A program made the position numbers and the translations under genes. A DNA stretch of 64,000 nucleotides, taken from the NCBI GenBank assembly GCA_947589245.1, contig CANQBD010000001.1, positions 1 through 64,000 on the forward strand, read 5' to 3'. Below the pieces are notes generated by a model. It did no database searches, was not told the origin of the DNA, and saw only the letters and a program-made list of their open reading frames with translations. The DNA is from an uncultured Anaeroplasmataceae bacterium (GTDB lineage: Bacteria > Bacillota_I > Bacilli_A > Acholeplasmatales > Anaeroplasmataceae). Shown here one piece after another: positions 56,354-64,000 of the stretch (the stretch's first letter is position 1; each line of letters starts with the position of its first letter).

Positions 56354-59300
56354 ATGGCTACTTTTGATGATAAGAGTATATTTGCTAAAAAAGAAGAAAC
56401 TAAAGAAAATAAAAAGTCTAAAAAAGATTCTGAAGTTTTAGAAGAGGTTTCTTTAGAAATAAAAGAACCAGTTGACGAAGCAAAAGAAGAGCCTGTTGCT
56501 GTTGAATATCATGATCAAGCAATAGTTATTGGTGAAGAGCTTGTTGAAAGTGAGAAGGTTCGCAAGGCTCGCGAAAAAAGAGAAGAAAAAGAAAGAAAGC
56601 TTCAAGAAAAGGCTTATCAAAACATGGTAAAGCAACATCGGAAGGCAATGAAGAAAAATCCGGAAAATATCAAAAGATATGATACGGATTCTCAAAATGG
56701 TTTACCAAATGAAGTTGTTGAGCGGCGTATTTTAGATAATTTAGTTAACGTTACTAAAAAAGGGTCAACTAAATCTAAAAAAATGATTATCATAAGCAAT
56801 ATATTTACTTTCTTTAATATTTTAACTATTTCAATTGCTGTTTGGTTAATGACTGTTCAAGCTTGGACAGACCTCGTATTTTTAGTTATTGTTACAGCCA
56901 ACGTTATTATTGGGATTTATCAAGAACTAAGAGCCAAGATAACAATTGATAATTTATCACTTTTATCAGCTCCAGTGGCAGTTGTTATCCGTGATGGTGT
57001 TCAAAAAGAAATTGGTGTTGGTGAAGTTGTCTTAGATGATTTGATTGTTTTAAATTCTGGTAATCAAATTTGTGCTGATAGTATTGTTGTTGAAGGCAGC
57101 ATCGAAGTTAATGAATCATTATTAACTGGTGAAAGTGATGCAATAATTAAAAAGCCTGGTGATCTTTTATTTTCTGGTTCATTTGTTGTTTCTGGTAGAT
57201 GCCGAGCTAGAGTAGATAAGGTTGGTAAGGATAATTATATTGAAAAGCTTGCTGATCAAGCTAAAAGATATCAAAAGCCTAATTCCGAGCTTTTAAAATC
57301 TTTAAAAACAATTATTTATGCTATGGCCGTTCTAATAATTCCGATTGGCATTGGTTTATTCTGTCTCCAGCTATTTGGTAGCGGTGTTCCGTATGTAACA
57401 GCTGTTCGTAAGACTGCTGGCGCTATGGTTGGTATGATTCCATCTGGTCTATGGTTATTAACTTCTGCTGCGCTATTTGTTGGGGCTATTAAGCTATCAC
57501 AAAAAAATGTCTTAGTTCAAGAATTATATTGTATTGAAATGCTTGCGAGAATTAATGTTTTATGCCTAGATAAAACTGGTACTATAACTGATGGTACAAT
57601 GAGTGTTAAAAATGTAATTGATTATAATACTCTTTATGGTTTAACGACAAAAAATATTGTTTCAGCTATGTTGAATGCTTTAAATGATGGTAATTTAACT
57701 TCTAAAGCTTTAGAGGAAAAATTTGGTTTAAATAAGCGTATTAAGCATACTGCAACTATTCCATTTAGTTCACAAAGGAAATTCAGTGCTGTAACCTTTG
57801 ATAAAATGGGAACATTTGTTTTAGGTGCTCCTGAATTTGTTTTAAAAAGTCATTATGAGATGATTAAAAAGGAAGTTAATAAATATGCATCTCAGGGTTA
57901 TCGTGTCCTTTGTTTAGCTCATTTTAATGGAAATATTAATAACCAAGAGTTGCCAAATACTGATCCTGAAATTGTCTCATTGATTTTAATTGAGGACAAT
58001 ATTCGTCCTGATGCAATTAAAACAATCAATTATTTTAAAGAAAGTGGTGTATCAGTTAGAGTTATTTCTGGTGATAATCCAATTACAGTTTCTAAGATAT
58101 CTGAAAGAGCTGGTATTGAAAATGCTGATCAATATATTTCTTTGGATGGTTTATCTGATGCAGAGGTTGAAAGAGCAGCTTTAAAATATACTGTCTTTGG
58201 TCGTGTTTCACCTAGTCAAAAGAAGCTTTTGGTTACCACCTTAAAGAATGCTGGTAAAAAGGTAGCGATGACTGGTGATGGTGTAAATGATATCTTAGCG
58301 TTAAGGGAAGCCGATTGTTCAATTGCGATTGCTTCTGGTAGTGAGGCTGCTCGTAATGTTTCCCACTTAGTTTTGCTTGATTCAAATTTCAATTCAATGC
58401 CTATGGTTGTAGCCGAAGGTAGAAGAGTAATTAATAATGTAACAAGCCTTGCATCATTATTCTTAACCAAGACAATCTTTTCTTTATTACTTGCAATTCA
58501 AGCGTTATTAAGTCGAGGTGTTTACCCAATTTCAACAAACCAATTAATTATGATTGACTTTTTCGCTATCGGTATTCCTTCCTTCTTCTTAGTACTAGAA
58601 CCAAACAATAAAGAGGTTGATGGTAACTTTTTGGGAAATATCCTCAAAGGCGCTTTACCAGGAGCAATTACAATTTTGGTTATATCGATTCTGATTTTCG
58701 GTTTATCTGACAGCTTAAGTCTTGATGATATATCTGTTCAAACAATCATAGGTATTTCTGCTACGCATACTTGCTTAATGGTTTTATTTAAGGTTTGTAA
58801 ACCACTTAATACTTTGCGTAAAGCAATATGTATTTTTTGTTACACTGCCTTTATAATTATTACTTTCTTAATGCCGCAATTTTTAGAGTTTAGACCTGTT
58901 GTTGGTTTTTCTCAATATTATTCCGGAAACATTAAACAAGAGGTTATGACATATATTCCTCAGATTGAAATAAGTGATGATTATTATTATGTCTTTAATG
59001 GTAAAGTAACAGAATATCAAAAGATTTCTTCTGAAAAAAATGTCAACATCTCCTCTATTGAAGAAAATGGTACATATTATTATGTTTTCAATGGTACTAA
59101 TATTCATGAAGAAGTTGTCATACCTCAAATAAGTCTTTCAGCATCTGGTAATATTGTTTTAGGTGGCTATGATATTTTCTATACATCTGAAGGTCAATCA
59201 ATCAATATTACTTATACTGATGATTTCCAAAAGCGTTTTGTAATAGATGAAAAAGGTTATTTGCTTTATAATACAGCCCCTAATCCTACTGTTGATTTAA

Positions 59301-60214
59301 GTATTTCAGAGAAAGAAACATTTTTAAAGCATGTTAAACGTACTTTGACAGAAACCGATGAGTACTATGGTTTTTATAATAAGTATGGTGCTAATCGTAC
59401 AAAGGATGTTGAGATTTGTATTATGCCAATTGTTGAGTTAAGAAATGATCAACTAGTTATTACATCAGTAATTTCTAGCCCTTCTGATACTCAAACTAGT
59501 AATAATTCAGCTTATAAGACAGATATTACTTCTAGTGATAATATTGAATTATCAATCAATCCACAAACAATGGAGCTTTTAGTTAATGGTAAGACAATAT
59601 CTCCAACTCTTGATGATGGTACTATTTCAACTAACACCTATAAAGTTGGTATGCCTGTATTTTCTCTTTTGTCTGATGGTCGGGTTCTAGTCGATGGGTT
59701 ATCAACTGGTGTTTCGGCTAAACGTTTTGGCATCGATGAAGCTATTGTTGATGGTCGAGTTGCTGACACATCTGTTATTGATGTTTATCCTTATGATGCT
59801 TCCTACTATTTATTAGAGCATGCAGATAGTCCAAATGCTTCATTGACAAGATATAATACAAATGTTCGTTTGTCTAATCCTGCAATTTGTCCTGACATTG
59901 CAACTACTGAAAGTGGTCATTATATTATTGATGGTTACTATACAACTTATGTAGCAGTTTCTAATACACCTGATCCAAAAATTGATGAAAATTATAATTT
60001 GATTTTAGGTGGAGTAGTTACTGATTATCGTATTTCTTCAACAACAATTTTAACAACTACGGGTGGTATTGTAACAGAATTATCAATTCATGCTAAGATT
60101 TTCTTATTGATGCTATGCTTGCTAGCTGTTCCACTAATGAAATTACTTTTGGCTATTGTTCCTTGGATTAAACGGCAAGTTGCTCTTGTTCAAAAAATTT
60201 TATCTAAAATTTAA
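56354..60214 (+). CDS. P-type ATPase with large extra C-terminal domain
   Basis: A 1286-residue ion pump. A charged N-terminal region (1-125) rich in Lys and Glu precedes the membrane core. Motifs: TGES (258-261), MIPSGL in the fourth helix, catalytic Asp406 in DKTGT, and TGDGVND near 642. The MIPSGL pattern and lack of metal-binding CPx fit the Exp7-like group of uncharacterised P-type pumps. After the last core helices (near residue 850) come about 390 extra residues, rich in beta strands, with YYVFNG recurring, and a final membrane helix near 1250-1275. AGGAGG precedes the ATG. It is inserted between mrnC and rlmB, which are normally adjacent. Confidence 0.85.
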   Translation: MATFDDKSIFAKKEETKENKKSKKDSEVLEEVSLEIKEPVDEAKEEPVAVEYHDQAIVIGEELVESEKVRKAREKREEKERKLQEKAYQNMVKQHRKAMKKNPENIKRYDTDSQNGLPNEVVERRILDNLVNVTKKGSTKSKKMIIISNIFTFFNILTISIAVWLMTVQAWTDLVFLVIVTANVIIGIYQELRAKITIDNLSLLSAPVAVVIRDGVQKEIGVGEVVLDDLIVLNSGNQICADSIVVEGSIEVNESLLTGESDAIIKKPGDLLFSGSFVVSGRCRARVDKVGKDNYIEKLADQAKRYQKPNSELLKSLKTIIYAMAVLIIPIGIGLFCLQLFGSGVPYVTAVRKTAGAMVGMIPSGLWLLTSAALFVGAIKLSQKNVLVQELYCIEMLARINVLCLDKTGTITDGTMSVKNVIDYNTLYGLTTKNIVSAMLNALNDGNLTSKALEEKFGLNKRIKHTATIPFSSQRKFSAVTFDKMGTFVLGAPEFVLKSHYEMIKKEVNKYASQGYRVLCLAHFNGNINNQELPNTDPEIVSLILIEDNIRPDAIKTINYFKESGVSVRVISGDNPITVSKISERAGIENADQYISLDGLSDAEVERAALKYTVFGRVSPSQKKLLVTTLKNAGKKVAMTGDGVNDILALREADCSIAIASGSEAARNVSHLVLLDSNFNSMPMVVAEGRRVINNVTSLASLFLTKTIFSLLLAIQALLSRGVYPISTNQLIMIDFFAIGIPSFFLVLEPNNKEVDGNFLGNILKGALPGAITILVISILIFGLSDSLSLDDISVQTIIGISATHTCLMVLFKVCKPLNTLRKAICIFCYTAFIIITFLMPQFLEFRPVVGFSQYYSGNIKQEVMTYIPQIEISDDYYYVFNGKVTEYQKISSEKNVNISSIEENGTYYYVFNGTNIHEEVVIPQISLSASGNIVLGGYDIFYTSEGQSINITYTDDFQKRFVIDEKGYLLYNTAPNPTVDLSISEKETFLKHVKRTLTETDEYYGFYNKYGANRTKDVEICIMPIVELRNDQLVITSVISSPSDTQTSNNSAYKTDITSSDNIELSINPQTMELLVNGKTISPTLDDGTISTNTYKVGMPVFSLLSDGRVLVDGLSTGVSAKRFGIDEAIVDGRVADTSVIDVYPYDASYYLLEHADSPNASLTRYNTNVRLSNPAICPDIATTESGHYIIDGYYTTYVAVSNTPDPKIDENYNLILGGVVTDYRISSTTILTTTGGIVTELSIHAKIFLLMLCLLAVPLMKLLLAIVPWIKRQVALVQKILSKI

Positions 60215-60261
60215 TATACATTATTTTGCCAAATTATGCCCATAATAAAATGGGTGATATT

Positions 60262-60432
60262 ATGCAAAATAATTTAGATGATTTAGATGATTTTGATAAA
60301 AAAGCATTTAAAAAAAATTATTATTTTCTTCAAAAATGTGTTAAAGTAGAAGAATTTTATGATTATGAATTTGGCAATGAATTCTTTATTTTAGCACCTG
60401 TTGATGTTAATGATATGTATAATCAAAATTAA
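60262..60432 (+). CDS. Small hypothetical protein
   Basis: A 56-residue acidic protein (MQNNLDDLDDFDKKAF at the start, ending LAPVDVNDMYNQN). The family is not recognised. GGGTGAT lies just before the ATG; upstream in-frame starts at 60226 and 60250 fit less well. It is followed by a clear terminator, which supports a real transcribed gene, probably at the end of the ATPase operon. Confidence 0.5.
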   Translation: MQNNLDDLDDFDKKAFKKNYYFLQKCVKVEEFYDYEFGNEFFILAPVDVNDMYNQN

Positions 60433-60436
60433 ACCC

Positions 60437-60477
60437 AAATACCCTTGTAGTTATTTTCTATAGGGGTATTTTATTTT
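60437..60477 (+). terminator. Terminator before rlmB
   Basis: AAATACCCTTGTAG (60437-60450) pairs with CTATAGGGGTATTT (60458-60471) with G-U pairs, then TTATTTT. Confidence 0.85.
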
Positions 60478-60488
60478 AGTCATTTTTT

Positions 60489-60497
60489 TGTTATAAT
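60489..60497 (+). promoter_or_regulatory. Extended -10 promoter of rlmB
   Basis: TGT precedes TATAAT (60492-60497), with a weak -35. Confidence 0.55.
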
Positions 60498-60526
60498 ACC
60501 CTTTAGAAAAACATAGTGGTGAAAAT

Positions 60527-61231
60527 ATGATTAAAATATATGGAAAGAATTGTGTGACAGAGGCAATATTAGCGAACAGTAAATTGCTTACTATTTATGT
60601 TCAAGATAGTAAGGATCAAAAATTTTTAGCTATGCTAGATGACCGCAAGCTTAAATATGAAATTGTCGATAAAAAACAAATGGATAATCTATTTGGCTCT
60701 AATCATCAGGGCTATGGTGCTTATCGAGAAGATTATCAGCTTTTTGGTGAGGAATTACTTGCTGAAATTACAGGTGATTTTAAGCGTCTTTTAATTTTAG
60801 ATGGAATTCAAGACCCTCACAATTTAGGAGCTATTATTAGAAGTGCTGATGCTTTTGGCTATGATGGGATTGTTTTACCTAAAAATAGAAGCTGTAGTGT
60901 CAATGAAACGGTAGCTCATGTTTCAACTGGGGCAATAGAACATGTTAAAATTGCTTATGTAAATAGCTTATCAACTTTTATAAATAGGTTAAAGGCTCAA
61001 GGCTATTGGATTTGTGGAATGGATGCTAAAGGGACAATTGCATTGGATGCAGTTGATCAAAATCGCAACCTAGCTATTATAATTGGGTCTGAAGGTTTTG
61101 GTATGAGTAAGACTTTGGTTAAGATGGTTGATTATCTTGTAGCTATTCCAATGGTTGGTCATGTTAACAGTTTAAATGCTTCTGTTAGTGCTGGTATTGT
61201 CCTTTATTCACTTAGAAAAAAAATTAATTAA
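60527..61231 (+). CDS. rlmB: 23S rRNA 2'-O-methyltransferase, TrmH/RlmB type
   Basis: SPOUT-class methyltransferase that modifies a G residue in 23S rRNA. The 234-residue protein has an N-terminal L30e-like substrate domain (1-75), then motif 1 LDGIQDPHNLGAIIRSADAFG, motif 2 IIGSEGFGMS and motif 3 IPMVGHVNSLNASVSAGIVLY, forming the knotted SAM site. GGTGA precedes the ATG. Its stop overlaps the start of the sigma-like gene (TAATG). Confidence 0.93.
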   Translation: MIKIYGKNCVTEAILANSKLLTIYVQDSKDQKFLAMLDDRKLKYEIVDKKQMDNLFGSNHQGYGAYREDYQLFGEELLAEITGDFKRLLILDGIQDPHNLGAIIRSADAFGYDGIVLPKNRSCSVNETVAHVSTGAIEHVKIAYVNSLSTFINRLKAQGYWICGMDAKGTIALDAVDQNRNLAIIIGSEGFGMSKTLVKMVDYLVAIPMVGHVNSLNASVSAGIVLYSLRKKIN

Positions 61232-61764
61232 TGTATTATAATTATAATGATAATGAATTGCTTTATTTAGCTAAAGAAGGAATTGAAAAGGGAAAAGAGC
61301 TTCTTTATTATAAATATGAAAAAATGATTAATATGATGTATTTTAAAGGATTTAAAAGTGATTATTCATTTTGGGATTTCAAACAGGAATGCTTATTATT
61401 ATTAAATAAAGTTATCTATAGCTATAATAATGAGATGGATGTTAGCTTTTATCTTTATTTTAATGTTTGTTTAAAAAGACTTTTTTCTAAGATGTATCGA
61501 AAAAATGATATTCGTTTGAAAGAGAGTCAAACAATATATGCCGATATAGATTCTTTTAAAGCTTATGACTATAATCAATTAAGGAATATAATTAATAGGA
61601 CTTTTAGTAGCGAAGAACCACTTGTTAAGCTTGTTTTGCACAAGTGCTATTTTGAAAAGATGACAATTAGACAATTTTGTCGTAATTATCAAGAAAATTA
61701 TTATAAGATATATTATATTTATCAAAAAATTAAAGCTAAAATTGAAAAAATATTGACTAATTAA
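61231..61764 (+). CDS. Divergent SigH-like sigma factor
   Basis: A 177-residue protein in the position that sigH takes in Firmicutes, between rlmB and rpmG. Residues 20-95 can be read as sigma region 2 (YYKYEKMINMMYFKGF, then FKQECLLLLNKVIYSYN), and the last 50 residues as a weak region 4 (MTIRQFCRNYQENYYKIYYIYQKIK). Very high Tyr, Lys and Asn content and weak motif conservation make this a distant member. It may still direct RNA polymerase to a special promoter set. Translation is coupled to rlmB through an overlapping stop and start. Confidence 0.6.
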   Translation: MYYNYNDNELLYLAKEGIEKGKELLYYKYEKMINMMYFKGFKSDYSFWDFKQECLLLLNKVIYSYNNEMDVSFYLYFNVCLKRLFSKMYRKNDIRLKESQTIYADIDSFKAYDYNQLRNIINRTFSSEEPLVKLVLHKCYFEKMTIRQFCRNYQENYYKIYYIYQKIKAKIEKILTN

Positions 61765-61832
61765 AGGTTATGTATTACAATAAATACAAGCCTTAAATGG
61801 TTTTTTTATTTTGGCTTGAAGGAGGATTAAAA

Positions 61833-61982
61833 ATGCGTGTTAAAGTCATCTTAGTTTGTGAAGAGTGTCTTTCTAGGAATTATACAACAACTAAAAATCC
61901 TCAAAAAACAGCTGAAAGATTAGAAGTCAAAAAATATTGTAAAAATTGTGATAAATACACAATACACAAGGAAACAAAATAA
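61833..61982 (+). CDS. rpmG: 50S ribosomal protein L33
   Basis: A 49-residue large-subunit protein of the zinc-binding (C+) type: CEEC and CKNC pairs are intact. The TTKNP segment is diagnostic. GGAGG lies seven bases before the ATG at 61833; an in-frame ATG at 61797 would add 12 unrelated residues. It is first in rpmG-secE-nusG. Confidence 0.95.
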   Translation: MRVKVILVCEECLSRNYTTTKNPQKTAERLEVKKYCKNCDKYTIHKETK

Positions 61983-61995
61983 AGGAGAAATTAGT

Positions 61996-62406
61996 ATGGC
62001 AGTTAAAGATAAAAGTGCAGATAAGCCATCAAGAATTTGGCAATATTTAAAAGAAACTCATAAATGGGAAAATTATGTATTCTTACTTTTCTCAGTTATT
62101 GTATTAGTTTTAGGTTGTTTAATTTTAACAGGTACTTTAACAGTAAGACAAGATTATTGGTTTATAGGAGAACATCCAACAGCTTTTGGTTGGATTTTAG
62201 TCGCAATTGCTGGTATCTTTACCGTTTATGCCCTATTTCCATTCTTTAAACCAGCAATTCCAGAATTTAAGAAGATTACTTGGTTAACTTTTGGCAAGTT
62301 TGTTGGTAATTCAGTACGTGTATTATTGTTCTTAGTTATCTTTTCTTTATTATTCTTCTTGTATGATGCGTTTATAACTGAAATTCTAGCAAGAATTTTT
62401 AAGTAG
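61996..62406 (+). CDS. secE: Preprotein translocase subunit SecE
   Basis: Clamp subunit of the SecYEG channel. The conserved cytoplasmic helix PEFKKITWLTFGKFVGNS lies near residue 93, followed by the essential membrane helix. Unlike the roughly 60-residue single-helix SecE of Bacillus, this one has 136 residues and two more hydrophobic segments before the conserved part (about 27-50 and 62-85), as in the three-helix form of E. coli. AAGGAG precedes ATG 61996. nusG follows by 11 bases. Confidence 0.9.
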   Translation: MAVKDKSADKPSRIWQYLKETHKWENYVFLLFSVIVLVLGCLILTGTLTVRQDYWFIGEHPTAFGWILVAIAGIFTVYALFPFFKPAIPEFKKITWLTFGKFVGNSVRVLLFLVIFSLLFFLYDAFITEILARIFK

Positions 62407-62417
62407 GAGTTTAGAAT

Positions 62418-62966
62418 ATGAGAAGATGGTATATTGTAAGTACTTATTCGGGATACGAGAACGCTGTTAAACAAGATTTAGAGCGCCGTCGTGAAACTAT
62501 GAATATGACGGATAAAATTTATCAAGTAATGGTTCCAGAAGAAACTGTTGAGGTTACAGATAAAAAGGGTAAGAAGAAACTTAAGGTTAATAAGCTATTT
62601 CCTAGTTATGTTTTTGTGGAAATTGAAGTTGAAGGCGAAATGGATGATCGCGTTTGGTTTATGATTCGTAATACACCAAAGGTTACCGGCTTTTTAGGTT
62701 CAAGTGGTGGTGGTACAAAGCCTGTTCCTGTACCTGTTGATGAAATGAATCGAATTTTAATATCTTTAGGTGTGGTTGAAAAGCCATCTGTTGATTTGCA
62801 TGTTGGTGATACAATCGAGGTTATTGAAGGTCCATTTAATGGCAAGGTTTATAATGTGGCAGCTGTTGATGAAGGTGCTGAAGAGGTTATGGTCTTGGTT
62901 GAAATGTTTGGTGGTCGTTCTACCCAAATGACTTTCAATTTTAAGCAAATTAAAAAAATAGCTTAA
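62418..62966 (+). CDS. nusG: Transcription termination/antitermination factor NusG
   Basis: Binds RNA polymerase and affects pausing. The 182-residue protein has the NGN domain (RRWYIVSTYSGYENAVKQDLERR, with KLFPSYVFVE) and a C-terminal KOW domain (VGDTIEVIEGPFNGKVYNV, near 130-148). AGGAG precedes the ATG. No rplK/rplA follows, so the secE-nusG unit ends here and rpmE starts with its own promoter. Confidence 0.96.
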   Translation: MRRWYIVSTYSGYENAVKQDLERRRETMNMTDKIYQVMVPEETVEVTDKKGKKKLKVNKLFPSYVFVEIEVEGEMDDRVWFMIRNTPKVTGFLGSSGGGTKPVPVPVDEMNRILISLGVVEKPSVDLHVGDTIEVIEGPFNGKVYNVAAVDEGAEEVMVLVEMFGGRSTQMTFNFKQIKKIA

Positions 62967-62982
62967 GAGATTAAATTTAGAC

Positions 62983-63011
62983 TTGTATTGTTTTATTTAT
63001 TATGTTAAAAT
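62983..63011 (+). promoter_or_regulatory. Promoter of rpmE
   Basis: TTGTAT (62983-62988), 17 bases, TAAAAT (63006-63011) with TGT before the -10. Confidence 0.7.
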
Positions 63012-63017
63012 AATTTG

Positions 63018-63055
63018 GAAACTTTCTATGACATAGTTGTCATGGCGGAAGGAGT
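63018..63055 (+). promoter_or_regulatory. Leader hairpin of rpmE
   Basis: CTATGACA (63026-63033) and TGTCATGG (63038-63045) form a hairpin with loop TAGT, five bases before GGAGTG. A small hairpin directly upstream of the rpmE ribosome binding site fits autoregulation by L31, known in Firmicutes; exact family match was not tested. Confidence 0.45.
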
Positions 63056-63063
63056 GTATTAGT

Positions 63064-63273
63064 ATGAAAAAGGGAATCCATCCAGAATATAAAACTGTGA
63101 AGGTTACTTGTACTACATGCGGTAGCGTATTTGAATCAGGCTCAGTATTAGACGAGATTCGTGTTGATACTTGCTCAAATTGTCATCCATTTTATACTGG
63201 TAAGCAAGCATTTACTCAGGCAGATGGTAGAGTAGAGAAGTTCAACAAGCGTTACGGCGTCAAAGATAATTAA
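63064..63273 (+). CDS. rpmE: 50S ribosomal protein L31
   Basis: A 69-residue large-subunit protein of the zinc-binding type, with Cys pairs in CTTC and CSNC and the signature HPFYTGKQ. Start 63064 follows AAGGAG; an ATG at 63037 in frame would lie inside the leader hairpin. A terminator follows. Confidence 0.95.
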   Translation: MKKGIHPEYKTVKVTCTTCGSVFESGSVLDEIRVDTCSNCHPFYTGKQAFTQADGRVEKFNKRYGVKDN

Positions 63274-63281
63274 TATAAAAT

Positions 63282-63302
63282 GACCCTTAGAGGGTCTTTT
63301 TT
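63282..63302 (+). terminator. Terminator after rpmE
   Basis: GACCCT (63282-63287) pairs with AGGGTC (63291-63296), then a T-run to 63302. Confidence 0.8.
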
Positions 63303-63325
63303 ACATTAAGGAGAGGTGTTTGGGG

Positions 63326-63904
63326 ATGAATTATGTATTTGGTAAGCCGGGTTGGATTGAGGTTATTTGTGGACCAATGTTTGCTGGTAAGACTGAAGAG
63401 CTTATTAGACGGGTTAAAAGAATGGATTTTGCAAAAAAGAAATACCTAATTTTTAAACCTGAAATTGATAATCGTTATTCACTTAATGAGGTTGTTTCAC
63501 ATAGTAAAAGAAGTGTTAGTGCAATTAGTATTGCTAATTCATCTGAAATAGTTAGTTTTATAACACCTGAAATTGAAGCTATTATTATTGATGAAGTCCA
63601 ATTTTTTGATGAAGAAATAGTTTCGTTATGTCAAGATTTAGCAAATCGGGGATTGCGAGTCATTTGTGCCGGCTTAGATTGTGATTTCAGAGGCAATCCT
63701 TTTACTAATGTAGCTAATCTTTTAGCTATTGCTGAAAAAATTACTAAATTAACAGCTATTTGTGTTCTTTGTGGTGATGAAGCTACTAAAACGCAAAGAA
63801 TTATCAATGGTTTACCGGCAAGATATAGTGATCCAACAATTCTTGTTGGTGAAAAAGAATCATATGAGCCAAGGTGTCGTAAATGTCATCAAGTACGCAG
63901 ATAA
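63326..63904 (+). CDS. tdk: Thymidine kinase
   Basis: Phosphorylates thymidine to dTMP in salvage. The 192-residue type II enzyme has the P-loop GPMFAGKTEE near residue 15, IIIDEVQFF near 83, and zinc ligands CVLC and CRKC in the lasso region with the LPARYSDPTILVG segment. ATG 63326 is chosen, with GAGAGG upstream; TTG at 63320 is a possible alternative. The tdk gene follows rpmE as in Bacillus. It overlaps the tadA start by 22 bases. Confidence 0.95.
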   Translation: MNYVFGKPGWIEVICGPMFAGKTEELIRRVKRMDFAKKKYLIFKPEIDNRYSLNEVVSHSKRSVSAISIANSSEIVSFITPEIEAIIIDEVQFFDEEIVSLCQDLANRGLRVICAGLDCDFRGNPFTNVANLLAIAEKITKLTAICVLCGDEATKTQRIINGLPARYSDPTILVGEKESYEPRCRKCHQVRR

Positions 63905-64000
63905 ATAATGAATTCTTTATGCAAGAGGCTTTAAAAGAAGCAAAAAAAGCCTATGAAGCAAATGAAACCCCCATTGGGGCTGTAATAACCTATAATAATG
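63883..64000 (+). CDS. tadA: tRNA adenosine deaminase TadA, N-terminal part
   Basis: The reading frame from ATG 63883 continues past the window end. The 39 visible residues include FMQEALKEAKKAYEANETPIGAVI, which matches the N terminus of TadA, the enzyme that makes inosine at position 34 of tRNA-Arg(ACG). AAGGTG precedes the start, inside the end of tdk. The zinc site lies beyond the window. Confidence 0.85.
   Translation, partial: MSSSTQINNEFFMQEALKEAKKAYEANETPIGAVITYNN

Noticed and set aside
1..64000. TGA read as tryptophan (Mycoplasma-type code)
   Set aside because: TGA ends several genes cleanly, for example purB and the VanZ-like gene, and conserved Trp positions use TGG.

Overview
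The window is a chromosomal stretch from an AT-rich, low-GC Gram-positive bacterium of the Bacilli/Erysipelotrichia/Mollicutes-related kind. Support comes from sigma-A promoters of the TTGACT-17-TATAAT type, strong AGGAGG ribosome binding sites, Firmicutes gene orders (rpoB-rpoC, rpsL-rpsG-fusA-tuf, rpsF-ssb-rpsR, gdpP-rplI-dnaB, cysS-mrnC-rlmB-sigma-rpmG-secE-nusG) and a YjcZ-like micro-protein. TGA is a normal stop and Trp is TGG, so the code is standard and this is not a Mycoplasma/Spiroplasma-type genome. Penicillin-binding protein, UppP, polysaccharide deacetylase and Mfd genes suggest a walled cell. An assignment below class cannot be made from sequence reading alone.

Layout. 1-7.9 kb: rpoB and rpoC behind their own promoter and a 200-nt leader. 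7.9-10.8 kb: a Sel1-repeat protein, a minus-strand DUF3990/Xre module resembling a toxin-antitoxin pair, and tRNA-Arg(CCU); these separate rpoC from the str operon. 10.9-15.5 kb: the str operon (rpsL, rpsG, fusA) with a structured leader, then tuf with its own promoter. 15.6-18.3 kb: VanZ-like protein, TatD, a lipoprotein HtrA protease and a 45-residue YjcZ-like peptide. 18.3-24.7 kb: one-carbon and purine genes (fhs, folD, purB), with an HPr-kinase/PEPCK-like P-loop protein and an HD hydrolase. 24.6-27.7 kb: class A PBP (minus) and a cation diffusion facilitator. 27.7-29.1 kb: a 139-bp MITE-like structured element, then rpsF-ssb-rpsR with a structured leader. 29.1-31.6 kb: an ABC importer. 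31.6-40.1 kb: a GdpP c-di-AMP phosphodiesterase fused in frame to ribosomal protein L9, then dnaB, prfA and mfd. 40.1-47.9 kb: polysaccharide deacetylase, asnA, tsaD, M3 peptidase, uppP, a DUF1576 membrane protein, a small protein and a PAP2 phosphatase. 47.9-52.7 kb (minus): a two-gene 2-hydroxyacyl-CoA dehydratase-activase system followed by a Crp/Fnr-like regulator. 52.9-64 kb: GLUG lipoprotein, cysS, mrnC, a P-type ATPase with a large C-terminal extension, rlmB, a divergent sigma-like protein, rpmG, secE, nusG, rpmE, tdk and the start of tadA.

Most of the window is housekeeping. The points most worth a second look are: the GdpP-L9 fusion, with a well-placed internal start that could also make free L9; a canonical A_AAA_AAG slippery heptamer at the junction of the split dehydratase-activase genes, where a -1 shift would join them; the DUF3990/Xre module with an operator-like palindrome between its -35 and -10; a MITE-like element upstream of rpsF; a natural Gln at the RpoB position equivalent to E. 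coli His526; and the P-type ATPase with a roughly 390-residue extra C-terminal domain. All assignments rest on reading motifs and gene context; no database search was run.
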